Positions 30,116-41,261 are shown, counted from the first letter of the stretch. The stretch is DNA of 64,000 nucleotides from Prorocentrum cordatum (GCA_963575745.1 CAUYUJ010012213.1:323772-387771); one strand, 5' to 3'. Program-made: numbers and translations. The notes: a model not told the origin generated them from the letters alone.

Positions 30116-30599
30116 GCTGGGGCGTGGGGTGTCTCGGCTCTCATGAGTTTCGTGTGGGCCCCAGGGCCCCCGGGGAAGAGTCGCGCTGATATCGTCAGAT
30201 CTTACCTGTGGAAGTTATGTTGCTCTTGCGGTATGTATGTTAGAGTTGCGAAAGTTAGTTTGCAGTGTTTCTTGTTTCCTATGGTTTTTTTTATAACGAA
30301 ATATCTTCAATCACTCTAACCTAACTTCAACCATTCAGACCTTAATTCGTTAACCTCGAACGTGCAAATTTCTCAACTCATTACATTAAAAAATGCGTTG
30401 CGCTCCACATTGAGCACCAGCCCCCCGCCAGCCTCGCGCCGAGGGGCGACCATATATGGGGGCGCAGCACCGCGCTGGATGCGTGGCCGTCGGCTGGGCC
30501 TACCAAGCATCGCGTGGCGGCTGGATGCCCGCGCCGAGCACAGCTCTTCCCGGTTCCTCCTTTCTCCTCCTCCTCCCCCGCGGGCTTTAGACTGCCTCT
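30116..30599. other. Unassigned AT-richer spacer
   Basis: Composition shifts toward AT from 30180. No domain, splice pair or repeat recognised. Confidence 0.4.
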
Positions 30600-31295
30600 G
30601 GAATATTATCGCCCGCAGGCTTGAAACTACCACTAAAATATCCTCGCCCGCTGGCTGAGAACCGCCGCCGAAGTTTCCTCACCGGCTGGCTTGCAACTGC
30701 CGCCGACATATCCTCACCCGCTGGTTCAAAACTGCCACCGAAAACTGCCACCGACATATCCCACACGCTGGCTGAAAGCTGCCACCAACATATCCTCACC
30801 CGCTGGCATAGAACTGCCACCGAACAATCCTTACCCGCTAGCTTAAAACTGCCACCGAAGTATCCTCACCCGCTGGCTTAAAAGTGCCACCGATATATCC
30901 TCACCTGCTGGCTTAAAACGACTTTCGAAGCATCCTGACCCGCTGGCTTCAAGCTGCCGCCGAAATATCATCACCCGCTGGCTTAAAAGTGCCTCCGAAA
31001 TATATTCACCTGCTGGCTTAAAACTGCCGTCGAAACATCCTGATCCGCTGGCTCAAGACTGCCGCCGAAATATTCTCACCCGCGGATGTAAAAACTGCCA
31101 CCAGAATACATTGCCACCGAGATATCCTTACCCGCTGGTCAAAACCGCTACCGAAATATCCTCACCCGCAGAAGTACAACTGCCACCGAAATATCCTCAC
31201 ACGCTGGCTTAGAACTGCCACCAACAGATCCTCACCCGCTGGCTTAAAACTGCCACCGAAATATCCTCACCCGCGGACATAGAACTGCCATCTAA
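30600..31295. repeat. ~34-37 bp minisatellite
   Basis: About 19 diverged units with the consensus core ATATCCTCACCCGCTGGCTT followed by AAAACTGCCACCGAA. Spacing is too irregular and units too diverged for CRISPR. Confidence 0.93.
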
Positions 31296-31794
31296 CGGCC
31301 TGGTGGCTCAGTTTCGTCTGTCCGTCTAACCTCGCGGGAATCAACTTACGGGCTGCGCCCGTTTTGTTGTATGTGTGTGTATATACATATCTAAACATAT
31401 CTAAACATAAAACATATCTAAACATAAAACAAAAACGCTGGATGGGGGGCAGGCATAACGCCAACCAATATATAAAGACGCGCTGAGAAAAACAGCGAAC
31501 ATCTAACTTCTACACTTCCAACCACTCTAAAACCTTAAATCAGCCATTCCCCAACCTAATTTCTACAACTTCAACCGCTGAAACATAGTGCAGTCTTGGT
31601 TTTCTATATAAGTTTCGAACTAAATTCGCTATCTGTCACGTCTTACGTTGTGAAGATCGGGCAGATGAGGTATTTAACATGCAGTTGCGTAAGTTTTGAA
31701 CTGCAGTTGTGTAAGTTCAACTTGAGTTGCAATACCGCAAGATCAGCATAACTGCCATAAGTCAAATCCGGCAATATCAGTATCTGACGCGGGA
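31296..31794. other. AT-rich spacer
   Basis: Contains ACATATCTAAACATA repeats (31384-31432) and AACTTC words. No gene seen. Confidence 0.45.
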
Positions 31795-32115
31795 CCTCCC
31801 CCGCAGGGGAGGGATCAAAGGGAGGGGGCTTCCCATTGACTCAATGACAGCGTTGCTCTTTAGGGGGCGGCCCTGGAAAAGCGGGGGGGAGCGGCGACGG
31901 GCCCAGGGAAGAGGAGAAAGGGGTGGACGGGAGACGGGCCAAGGGAAAGGGGGAGCGCAGGGACAGGAGACGACTGGGCCAGGGAAAGGGTGGGCGCAGG
32001 GACAGGAGACGACGGAGACGACAACGACGAACGAACGACGGGAACGGACAAGCCCCTCACACACGCCAACACATGGTCGGCGGATTTTTTACGCGGACCC
32101 GCCGAGGGTTGGGCG
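31795..32115 (+). repeat. Dispersed repeat P, copy 2
   Basis: Same conserved blocks as 115-330: GCAGGGGAGGGATCAAAGGG, GAGACGACGGAGACGAC and AAGCCCCTCACACACGCC. It carries an internal tandem expansion of GGGCCAGGGAAAGGG words (31895-32010). Confidence 0.8.
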
Positions 32116-33179
32116 GGATTCCGATGTTGGTTCGATTTGTTACGCGTTGGCCCCAGTCTTTCCGATTCGATGTTTGGCCCGTCCGAGCTGGAGTTTTCAA
32201 GTCGATGGGTTGTGGCTTCCTGACTTCTCTTCCCCCACCATCCGCTTCCCTCCCCGTGCCCTCCCCCTCCTCGCCGTTGCCTCGCCCTGCTCCCTTCCCG
32301 CGCCCCCTCGCCGCTCCCGACCCCCCCCTCCCCGCCCGCCTCGGTCCCTCCTCCAAGCCCATCCTCTTGGGGTAGGAGGAGGCCCGGGCAGGAGTATGGG
32401 GTGGCGATCGGCATCGGTGCGAGATAGTCGGCCGCCGGCGTCTCTTGCTGGGATGTGTCTGGGGAGGGTGTTACAGTTTATGGGGGGGCGGGAGCTCTCC
32501 CTCTAACCATCCACCGCGAGTTTGCCCATCCAGTGCTCGAATCTCTACAGCCGTGGCTAGGAGGTCTGCGTTGAGCAGAGGGCGTGGTGGCAGCAGCAGG
32601 AGGGGCATTGGAAGAGGGTGCTGATGAGGAGGAGCAGGAGGAGCAGGAGCAGGAGGAGGGCGGTGTGCACCTGCTTGTCAAGCCCCCCCCCGCGGCCCTT
32701 GGGCCGCCCGTCCGCCGCGGAGGCCTCCGAGCTTGCGGAGACGCCCGAGGCTCCCGTCACGCTGAGCCTGACGGACGCGAGCCGCGCGCGCCGCCAGACC
32801 AGAGCCAGGGAGGAGGAGAAGGAGGCGGGGGGCAGAGCCGGCCTGCGTCGAGCTCCTTCCTTGGTCGGTGGGCCTCGGTGGCGCCAGTGTGGAGCGTGCC
32901 CGAGCCTGGCTCGGCGCATCCCGACGGCGTCTTCCAGCCCCGCACCCCTTGCGTGGCCACGTGCGTGCGGGCGCGTCGGCGTCCCCAGCCCCCCGCTCTC
33001 GAGGCCACGCCGGGGGTCTGGAGCCCAGCCAGTGCCCGAACCCCACTCGGCCACCGAGCCGATGCGCAGCCGAGCCTCCGCTGGCAGCCAGACCATGCCA
33101 GCTCCACCCGCTCTGCGGGCCAGCTCCACCCGCTCTGCGGCAGCGGAGCCTCGCACGGGGCCAGGACGAGGAGAAGTCC
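32116..33179. other. GC-rich unassigned region
   Basis: Includes an 80 bp GGAGCAGGAG tract (32600-32660) and, further on, open frames on both strands (for example 32584-33315 plus and 32557-33234 minus). No domain is recognised, and the overlap of opposing frames argues for composition, not genes. Confidence 0.3.
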
Positions 33180-33330
33180 CTTCCAGAGCGCTCCCAGGAC
33201 GACGACAGAAGTCCCTTCTGGAGCGTGCCGGCACGCTCCGAGGAGGCCACGGCGCCCGAGAGATGCTTCGGAACCGCGGGCTCTCAGAGACGTTTTAGGC
33301 TCGTCCTCGCCCTAGGTTCGCCTCGCCCCT
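33180..33330 (+). repeat. Dispersed repeat O, copy 2
   Basis: Shares CCAGAGCG, GGCACGCTCCGAGGAGG, CGGCGCCCGAG and CTCAGAGA blocks with 11640 and 60860. Confidence 0.78.
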
Positions 33331-33474
33331 GGCCTCGTCTGGCCATGCGCTTGGCCGCTCGGCGACCGAGCGTGCACGGCGCGCGCGGCTGGAAGGGCCA
33401 GGGGGGGGGCGCCGGGGGGCCGCGCGGCGGAGGCGTGGAGCAGGGTGTGCGCTAGAGGGGGGGGCCGGTGCGCC

Positions 33475-34653
33475 GGAGAAGGAGGAGGAGGAGGAGGAGG
33501 AGGAGGAGGAGGAGGCGGAGGCGGAAGCGGAGGCGGAGGCGGAAGAGGAGGCGGAGGAGGAGGCGGAGGAGGAGGAGGAGGAGGAGGAGGAGGAGGAGGA
33601 GGAGCGGAGATAGAGGCCGAGGAGGAGGAGGAGGCGGAGGAGGAGGAGGAGGAGGCGGCGGAGGCGGCGGCGGAGGTTAGGAGGAGGCGGAGGAGGAGGA
33701 GGAGGAGCGGCGCGCGGCGGAGGCGGAGGGGAGGCGGAGGCGGAGGGAGGAGGAGAGGCGGCGGCGGAGGAGGAGGAGGAGGAAGGAGGAGGAGGAGGAG
33801 GAGGAGGAGGCGGATTGCGGAGGCGGAGGAGGAGGCGGAGAGGAGGAGGAGGAGGAGGAGGAGGAGGAGGAGGAGGAGGAGGAGGAGAGGAGGAGGAGGA
33901 GGAGAGGACGGGGAGGAGGAGGAGGAGGAGGAGGAGGAGGAGGAGGAGGGGGAGGGGGAGGGGAGGTGGAGGGGGAGGGTAGCGGAGCGGGAGGGGGAGG
34001 GGGAGGGGGAGGGGGAGGAGAGGAGGAGGAGGAGGAGGAGGAGGAGGAGGAGGAGGAGGAGGAGAGGAGGAGGAGGAAGGGAGGAGGAACGGGAGGAGGA
34101 GGAGGAGGAGGAGGAGGAGGAGGAGGAGGTGGAGGGGGGGGTGCGTCATTTCAGAGGCCGCGTGACCCTGATGCTTCTGCTGATGATGATGCTGATGGTG
34201 ATGATGATACTGATGCTGATGATGATGATGATGATGATGATGATGAGGACGATGAGCATGACAATGATGATGATGCTGATGATGCTGCGTATGATGATGA
34301 TGTTGATGATGATGCTGATGATGCTGATGCTGATGCTGATGCTAATGCTGATGCTGATGCTGATGCTGATGCTGACGACGATGATGATGATGATGATGAT
34401 GATGACGACGATGCTGATGATGATGCTGCTGGTGATGGTGATGATGGTGATGATGGTGATGATGATGATGATGATGATGATGATGCTGATGATGATGATG
34501 ATGATGATATTGATGATGATGCTGATGATGATGGTGATGATGCTGATGGTGATGATGATGCTGATGATGATGGTGATGATGCTGATGGTGATAAGGATCA
34601 TGATCGCGATGGTGATGACGATAAGGATGATGATAAGGATGAAGATGAAGATG

Positions 34654-34696
<43 letters not shown>

Positions 34697-34732
34697 GGAT
34701 GAGGATGAGGATGCTGATGACGATGATGCTGG

Positions 34733-34765
<33 letters not shown>

Positions 34766-34801
34766 GGATGATGATGCTGATGATGATGACGATGATGCTG
34801 G

Positions 34802-34847
<46 letters not shown>

Positions 34848-35072
34848 CATTATGCTGCTGATGATGATATGATGATGCTGTTGATGATGATGATGATGAT
34901 GATGATGGTGGTGGTGATGATGATGATGATGATGAGGAGGAGGAGGAGGAGGAGGAGGAGGAGGAGGAGGAGGAGGAGAGGAGGAGGAGGAGGAGGATGA
35001 GGAGGAGGAGGATGAGGATGATGAGGATGAGGAGGAGGAGGTGGAGGAGGAGGAGGAGGAAGAGGGTGGGGA

Positions 35073-35127
<55 letters not shown>

Positions 35128-35182
35128 GAGGAGGAGGAGGAGGAGGAGGAGGAGGAGGAGGAGGAGGAGGAGGAGGAGGGTG
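33475..35182. repeat. Compound triplet array: GGA, GAT, GGA, TCG, GGA
   Basis: GGA to about 34135 (with GCG and AGA variants), GAT about 34168-34935 (with GCT and GGT variants), GGA about 34935-35070, pure TCG 35074-35127, GGA to 35182. Frames of 340-475 codons on both strands are open only because every unit is a triplet. Not genes. Confidence 0.95.
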
Positions 35183-35689
35183 GGGAGTAGGAGGAGGTCG
35201 GGAGGAGGGGGAAAGCACATTCGGAGAGTCGGATGTTGCTACAATGATGGTTGCTCAGACCCACCTTTGACTCCCCACGTCGGGGGAGGGCAGCGAGGGC
35301 TGCAGAATAGGGGCCCTTTAGTCGAGGGAGGAAAAACCACCCGGCCCAGAGAATTGGCGTTTACTAAACGGCCCTGGGCGTTTTCTGAACAGCCTTGCCC
35401 TGTTTGATTCTTTCTTTGGGTGCGTTTACTAAACGGCTTCCCGTGTCGGGGTGGTTCTTATCGGGGTGGATTTTCTGCCCGCTATTTAGGGCTCTTCTAA
35501 AGGGCCCTTCAGGGCCCAAGAGTGGGCCTTTTGGGCCCGAGAAGGGCTCCTTTCTCCCCCCCCATTTTATCGCCCCCATCAATTCGCGCCCACGTCATGG
35601 TGCGCCACCTCATCCTGCTGCTGCTCGTCCTCTCCATCCCCCCAACCCTCCCTGACGAGCCAGGCGTCGAAGAGGCAACTGCGCAAACC
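35183..35689. other. Spacer with short repeats
   Basis: GCGTTTACTAAACGGC occurs twice (near 35359 and 35424) between AAACCACCC and GGGTGGTTCTTA ends, perhaps a small inverted-repeat element (about 35334-35460). The rest is unassigned. Confidence 0.4.
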
Positions 35690-35850
35690 TGAGCTTTTGG
35701 AGCTCCGCGCGGATTTCTGGGATCGTCGCTGGGCCAGGCGCCGCACATGGCGCCCTCCAGGCGCTGCACATGGCGCCCTCCGCGCGCAGGGGGGGGGACC
35801 CTTCACAGATCCAGAACTTCGCGTGGAGCTCCGAGTATTGACGTTCATGC
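35690..35850. mobile_element. MITE-like element I, copy 3
   Basis: Left arm TTTTGGAGCTCCGCGCGGAT and right arm TTCGCGTGGAGCTCCGAGTA pair imperfectly. The centre repeats GGCGCCGCACATGGCGCCCTC twice with variation (first base counted). Confidence 0.83.
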
Positions 35851-35859
35851 AGCTGTCTA

Positions 35860-36219
35860 ATGTACCCATCCCCCACGGTGTTTCCCAGACAGTCAGTTTT
35901 CGCTTGGGTCCATCGTCTCGGCTATGTGTTGGCACAAGGGTCTTGAAACGCCTTCGTTTTGGAGGGGTACCCTGGCGCTCTTTTCGGGGCACTCCACCTT
36001 GGAATGTCTTTCATTGAGGGTACCTTCACGGTGCAGCGACTTGTTCTGGACCCACAGAATTGTGGCCTTGCTTCCAGGGAGTGTTTGGAACTGCTTGGTG
36101 GTCCTGTTGTAAGTATCGAGCCAACGCTGAGTCATTTTAGGCAGCATCGCGGCCATCCTGGGCCATCCCAGAGACTCTGGGCCGGGCCTTTTGCGGGAGC
36201 GTTCGCGAGCTCGCGCCAC
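35860..36219 (-). CDS. Weak coding island, function unknown
   Basis: Minus-strand frame 36219-35893 reads MLPKMTQRWLDTYNRTTKQF, then PGSKATILWVQNKSLHREGT, LNERHSKVECPEKSARVPLQ. A second minus frame overlapping its end reads KRRRFKTLVPTHSRDDGPKR, then KLTVWETPWGMGTLD. If both are real, a frameshift or splice lies near 35990. Plus frames are open here too. No domain recognised. Confidence 0.33.
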
Positions 36220-37120
36220 CCGTCCTTGGCTCCCACTGTTCCCTCAGGGAGGGTGCGGCAAACGGGTTGGGTGGGCAGTCAAACAATCAGTAGTTCCAGG
36301 CGGCTTCTCGTCCCTACTAGTGAATTTTGACGGTCCAGTCTTCGCGAGATGTCTGCAGAGTAAGCTCGCGTCCATCTTCGGACTGGGTCCCACCATTTTT
36401 CTGGCGGCCCCGTCTGGCAACTTCGAGTCCCCGAGTCTGCTGGCAAATTGCTCTGGCCACGTGCTGCAATTGTGCGGCGCCGAGCTGCGTCGCAGCAGCA
36501 CCACCACCGCTGCCACCGCAGGGCTGGCGCGCGGTGTCTTTCCTCGGCTCGGTGTGTGCCGCTCGGCCCCATCCCCTGCAGAGCTGGCGCGAGGTTCACC
36601 AGCAACACCTTGGCTTTTACGGGGTGCCCTCGTGTTCCTCATGGCTGGGCTTCGCCTTGGCGTGCCGTTCGTGCTCGTCTTGAGTACATCCATGGGGCCG
36701 TGGTCTCTTCGCAGAGGGCACGCTGCCGCAGCCGCCGCCGCCGCTGGTCGTCGTCGTCGTCGGTCGTCCGCCGCCGCCGCCGCCGCTGGTCGTCGTCGTC
36801 GTCGTCGTCGTCGTCGTCCGTTGTCCGTCGTCGGTCGTCGGTCGTCGGTCGTCGTCGTCGGTCGTCGTCGGTCGTCGGTCGTCGGTCGTCGTCGTCGTCG
36901 TCGTCGGCGGCGTCCGGCGTCGTCTGCGCCCTCGCGGCCCTGCTCCGACGGCAGCCGCTCCGGTTCCGCTCCCTGGCCCAGCGCCCGGCGGCCGCGCGGC
37001 CCTCGCTGCATGGGCCTGCCGCCGTCAGCACGGCCCCATGCGGCTGCGGGTGCGCGAGCACGCCGCCGGCAGCGGAGCCGTGCCCCGGCAGGCCTCGCCC
37101 CTCCTCGGGCGCCTCGCCGT
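36220..37120. other. GC-rich spacer with TCG array
   Basis: 36740-36915 is a TCG/CGG triplet array (Arg- or Ser-rich in frames). Flanking frames on both strands are open without domains. Confidence 0.55.
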
Positions 37121-37123
37121 TCA

Positions 37124-37286
37124 TCAGGAGGGGAATAAACACACAGACACAATTATTCGTCGACTCCCAGAAAATATGGGAAAATATGGGAATTGGGCGG
37201 GAAGACAAACACCCAGAAAATATGGGAAAATATGGGGCATCTTTTTATTTGTGTGTATTTATTTGTGTGTCCCAGTTCCCCTTCAG
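37124..37286. mobile_element. Element C, copy 1
   Basis: Starts CAGGAGGGGAATAAACACAC and ends TATTTATTTGTGTGTCCCAG before TTCCCCTTCA. It holds the internal doublet CCCAGAAAATATGGGAAAAT (two copies ~63 bp apart). Copies at 38154 and 40902 are close. The ends are imperfect inverted repeats. It stops 3-4 bp before element B1 copy 3. Confidence 0.88.
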
Positions 37287-37289
37287 TTC

Positions 37290-37505
37290 AGGGGCAGCGA
37301 TGGGGGGGGGACAGGCATGGGGGGGGGATGCCTCGACCCCCCCAATCGCCCACTGATCGCCGGCAGGGGCCCGACAGCCCCGAGCTGCCCAGGAAGGTGC
37401 GGATTCCCCCTCGGAGGCCCGTCGCCGATTTATCGGCGATGTATCGCCGGTTCCAGGTCGATGCATCCCCCCTAATTGTGCCAGTCCCCCCTTATCGTTG
37501 CCCCT
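37290..37505. mobile_element. Element B1, copy 3
   Basis: Ends AGGGGCAGCGAT and TTATCGTTGCCCCT. The interior has GGATGCCTCGACCCCCC, CGCCGATTTATCGGCGATG and TCCAGGTCGATGCATCCCCC. Confidence 0.88.
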
Positions 37506-37728
37506 CGGCCATGGGGGAAGCGGGCCTTGAGGGAAGCGGGTCCTCAGGTTTTTGTCTGCCGTTTTCGGGTCCAGGGAGCGTCCGCGAGCAGCCTGGGCCG
37601 AAGAGCTGGTCCCGAGGGGGGGCCCGAGCTCCGGGGCCCGTTTCCTGCAGGAGCCGCTTCGCCAATGCTAGGGGAGTCGGCATCGTCAGGCCCGTTCATA
37701 CCCCTCGTGGGCCAGGGTTCCTTCTGGG

Positions 37729-38085
37729 CCTCAGGCCTCCCAAGGGGGGCCGCCGTGGACTGGGTCGAGGGATCGCGCCGCAGTGCCGGTGCACTGGCGG
37801 TGCGGTTCGATGTGCGGCCCGAGGTTCTCCACTCCTCGAAGACCGATTTCTGACCACATCCACCTCTAGATCCTCGAGTCTATAATAGGCCCTCGGGGGT
37901 GGAAGTGGATCGTTTTTCCTTCCCCTGGGGCGGGGAAACTGCCCACCTCCACCTCTGGAAACCGCTTTTCGCAAGGCACCTCGGGAAGTGGGTGTGGTCA
38001 GAAATCGGTCTCCTAACTCCGTCGGCGCTGCTGCATCGCCGACGTCGCCGATGCATCGCTGGTGCGGTGCGATCCCGGGCCAGCG
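37729..38085. mobile_element. Element B2, copy 3, split by element R
   Basis: The left part (AGGCCTCCCAAGGGGGG, then GATCGCGCCGCAGTGCCGGT) and the right part (GTCGGCGCTGCTGCATCGCC onward to GCGGTGCGATCC) are separated by element R. The outer right end is degraded. Confidence 0.8.
37841..38010. mobile_element. MITE-like element R nested in B2
   Basis: Inverted ends GACCGATTTCTGACCACATC and GGTGTGGTCAGAAATCGGTC, continuing CCACCTC and GAAGTGG. The centre has GAAACTGCCCACCTCCACCT. Single copy; the target duplication is unclear. Confidence 0.88.
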
Positions 38086-38153
38086 CCGCCGGCCCGCCCC
38101 TCCTCGAGGTGGGGGCTTTCGTGCCGCGCGATGGCTCCGTCCCCGCCTACAGT

Positions 38154-38316
38154 CAGGAGGGGAAGAAACACACAGACACGCTTAACCGTCGATCCCCAGG
38201 AAAACATGGGAAAATATGGGAAGTGGGGGGGAAGACAAGAACCCAGAAGACATAGGAAAATATGGGGCATCTTTTTATTTGCGTGTATTTATTTGTGTGC
38301 CCCAGTTTCCCTTCAC
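38154..38316. mobile_element. Element C, copy 2
   Basis: Starts CAGGAGGGGAAGAAACACAC and keeps the CCCAGGAAAACATGGG and CCCAGAAGACATAGG doublet, then TTTTTATTTGCGTGTATTTA. Confidence 0.88.
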
Positions 38317-38397
38317 TACAGGGTGGCATGGTCAGACTGCGGGGCCAAGGGTTGCCCAGCGGGAGTGGGGATGGGGCCAACGGCGCCCAGGGCGTAA

Positions 38398-38549
38398 GTC
38401 GGGCCTGCCCCTCCACAGGCGGAATATCCAAACATAGTCGAGAAACAGTCTGGGGGCGATTCTTGGACCATCTTTGAGTATGTTAGGGTATTTGTGTGTC
38501 TATTTTGAATGTTTCGTCTAGAATCCGCCTGTAGGGGGACATGCCCGAC
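38398..38549. mobile_element. MITE-like element N, copy 2
   Basis: 26 bp ends: GTCGGGCCTGCCCCTCCACA with GGCGGA, against TCCGCC with TGTAGGGGGACATGCCCGAC. The interior has CCAAACATAGTCGAG and GGGGGCGATTCTTGG, matching copy 1 at 18433. Confidence 0.92.
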
Positions 38550-38569
38550 CGAACTCGGGGCCGGCCGCG

Positions 38570-38655
38570 CGCAGAGGGGGGAAAAGGGGGGAGGGGGGGG
38601 GGTTCTTGGAAGCGCCTGTGCTTCTCAGAAGGCGCGGGCCATGGTGTCTATCTTC
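38570..38655. repeat. Element M, partial copy
   Basis: GCGCAGAGGGGGGAAAAGGGG, less its last base, followed by AAGCGCCTGTGCTTCTCAGA and AGGCGCGGGCC, matches the left half of element M. The right half is absent. Confidence 0.6.
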
Positions 38656-38699
38656 TTGGCGTTATCTTGGAAAGAGTTGCACAGTTTCTAGAAGAGTTC

Positions 38700-38960
38700 C
38701 AGCCTATTTCTTCGCTTCGCACCGCGCACACTACAAGCACAGGCGAGAAGGACATAGGCACGGACACGAAGTGTGGTTTTCACGATAAACACGAATTGAT
38801 GGAACCATATACACGGCATTGTACCATACATAGACACGACCGTCATTAATAGACACGAGAACAGACACGCGTGTTGAATAGGCACGAATCAGAGACTATC
38901 ATATACGAATCTATTCCAACCCATATCCGAGGACGGCCTCGTGCCAAAAGGCAACGAATA
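38700..38960. repeat. Degenerate ACACGA/AGACACG repeat
   Basis: ATAGACACGA-type 9-10 bp words scattered through 260 bp. The same words recur at 40010-40160, so two blocks flank the purine-rich array. Confidence 0.7.
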
Positions 38961-39079
38961 ACAGACACGCTCACGGATGTGTCTGCATGTGTATGTAAAT
39001 ACACGTGCGTGTACGGAATTATTCACGTGCTCCTGTACATAGGCGCGCCCATGTGTGAGGGATTCTATGGTAAGGGAAG

Positions 39080-39875
39080 TTTGTGGCAGGAGCGCTGATG
39101 AGTGCGAAGGGAAAGGAAGAGTTCGGAGGAGCGCCGCGGGGTGCGATGGACTGCGGGGGGTCTGGAGGAGTAAGGAGGAGTGCTGAGGACGGGGGGAGGA
39201 GCCAGGAGGAGAGCCGAGCAACGCGGTGGAGTTGGGAGGAGTGGCGTGGAGTGCCGTGGAGTGGGCTGGAGTCTGGAGGAGCAGGGGTGGGGGCGCCGAG
39301 GAGTGCGAGGGAGTGGGGAGGGGTCGGGAGGAGTGCCGACGAGTAAGATGGAACGAGGAGTCTGGAGCAGGGAGGAGAGCCGAGGAGTGGAGTGGGACGG
39401 CGTCCACAGGAGTGCCGAATGTTGAAATAGAGAGGGTAGATATCGGGGGAGTGGGGTGGAGGGCCGAGGGATGCGGTGGAGCGGGGCAGAATCCTGAGGA
39501 GTGGGAAGTAGCACCGAGGCGTAAGATGGAGTGGAGAGAAATGCCGAGGAGTGCGATTGAGTGGGGAGGTTGGGAAGAGGCAGGAAGAGTGCCGAGGAGT
39601 ACGATGGAGTGGGGAGGAATTGAGAGTTGCGCTGAGGAGTGCGATTGGGCGGGGAGGAGTCTGGAGGAGTGCCGAGTAGCGCCGAGGAGTGCGACAGAGT
39701 GGGGAGCAGTGGGGAGGAGTCGGGAGAAACGCCGACAAGTGAGATGGAACGAGGAGTCCGGAGTAGGGAGGGATGCCCAGGAGTGGAGTGGGGAGGAGTC
39801 CACAGGATTGCCGAGGAGGGCCCAGGACTGCAGAGGGGATACGTCAGGGTGGGAGCGGGGTAGAATGTCTATGAG
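39080..39875. repeat. Purine-rich minisatellite with ~398 bp higher-order repeat
   Basis: Units of about 20 and 40 bp made of GGAGTGCCGAGGAGTGCGAT and GGAGTGGGGAGGAGTCTGGA. A long block starting near 39330 (GACGAGTAAGATGGAACGAG) recurs near 39728 (GACAAGTGAGATGGAACGAG), showing higher-order structure. The long open frames across it are shadows. Confidence 0.9.
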
Positions 39876-40560
39876 CGCGATGGAGTGGGAAAGATATACA
39901 CACTCGCACGCCAATGAATCTACAGATACGCACAACACACGCGCCAACCAATGGCTCCCCAATGTGGGTGGATCGCGGGAAAATTGGCACGCGTCCCAAA
40001 GCAACGACACGACAGGATAGACGCGGATTGTTGCGTAACTATGAAACGTAGACACGACCATACACTAAACTATAGACACGCTGCGCAAACATAAGCACGA
40101 TTCGTCTTAGACACGGATAGACACGGAATAGACATGGACATGCGGGGATGTCTCACGCCGTTGATCCAGTTTCTCTGGAATTCGACACGGACATTTTCCA
40201 GTTTCGATTTCCATAGAGATTCGACATTTGTTTTGGACATCATGACGAACCCGAGTCCATCTTATATTTCTTGGGCGTTCTAAGGTTGGCGCCTTCTAAA
40301 AAACCGCTTCCTCCTACGCAACCTCCCCCCCTCCCCCTGCCCCAACGGGCGCGCCGCCAACCAGGGGGACTGGCCCAGGGGCGGAAGCATCGGCCCCCAA
40401 TCGCCCAGGAACTGTTGCGACCTCGTCGTCGACGAAGCCTGCCGCCGATCCGGCGGCGAGGCCTCGCCGATCCCGAGCCGATGCTCGGCCCCTTGAGCCA
40501 GTGCCCCCCGATCGTTCCCCCCGGGGACCGTGCAGCGCAGAAGGGGTTGGGTGTTGCGTA
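39876..40560. other. Spacer with ACACG words, then GC-rich DNA
   Basis: 40010-40160 holds TAGACACGGA words. From 40290 the sequence is GC-rich, with GGCGCCTTCTAAAAAACC resembling the element M interior. No gene. Confidence 0.45.
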
Positions 40561-40707
40561 ATGGAGGGGTCATAAATGGGGGGGTGTCGCGGGTGGTCCG
40601 AAAAGGTACCCAAACGGTACCTAAACGAGCCCCCTGGGGCTCCAGAGGGGCCCGAAAGGGGCACGAAAGGGGACCGTTTTTGACCCCCCCATTTATGACC
40701 CCCCCAC
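40561..40707. mobile_element. MITE-like element W with TA target duplication
   Basis: Ends ATGGAGGGGTCATAAATGGG and CCCATTTATGACCCCCCCAC. TA directly flanks both sides (40559-40560 and 40708-40709). Single copy. TA target use as in elements A and D. Confidence 0.9.
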
Positions 40708-40901
40708 TAAGCCACGCCCAAAGGGGCCAGCCCAGACCCCAGGGGCTGCCCGGGGGCCAGCCCCGGGACCCCAGCTCCCTCCACCCCGAGCCGTCGGGTC
40801 GACGGGCGCCCGTGGGGGGGCCCGCGCGTGCGGGCGCCAGGGGCCCGAGGGCGGCAGAGCCTCTCCATAGGGCCCCCATTCTCTCCTGGGGCAACCATAA
40901 T

Positions 40902-41062
40902 CAGGAGGGAAAAAACACACAGACACAATTAATCGTCGATTCCCCAGAAAATATGGGAAAATATGGGAAGTGGGGGGGAAGACAGAAACCCAGAAAATAT
41001 GGGAAAATATGGGGGTTTATTTTATTTGTGTGTATTTATTTGTGTGTCCCAGGGCCCCTTCA
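40902..41062. mobile_element. Element C, copy 3
   Basis: Starts CAGGAGGGAAAAAACACACA, keeps the doublet CCCAGAAAATATGGGAAAAT twice, and ends ATTTATTTGTGTGTCCCAGG. Confidence 0.9.
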
Positions 41063-41261
41063 CATAAGGGGGGGGGGGGGATGGGCAGGCAAGTGGGGCC
41101 GAGGTGTGAGGTCGAGGTCGGTTCGGGGAGGGTGCCCGAGTGTTCTTCGTGTTTGTTGGATGCTCTGGAGCCTCCTGCGGGGGGTGCTCTCGGATGTACT
41201 GTGTTCTGGCGGGCAGAGGGTCTCATGTTCTTGAGGGGTGTTCTTCTGGCCTAGGTCCGAC

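Noticed and set aside
30600-31295. CRISPR-like array
   Set aside because: Units are diverged along their whole length with no constant repeat separated by unique spacers, and the context is eukaryotic. It is a minisatellite.
33445-34872. 475-codon open frame
   Set aside because: It lies wholly in GGA and GAT arrays; the frame is open because no stop can form in these triplets.
37124-41062. Reading element C copies as exons of repeated genes
   Set aside because: The short frames in them are shared because the DNA is a dispersed repeat; they contain stops in most frames and no domain.
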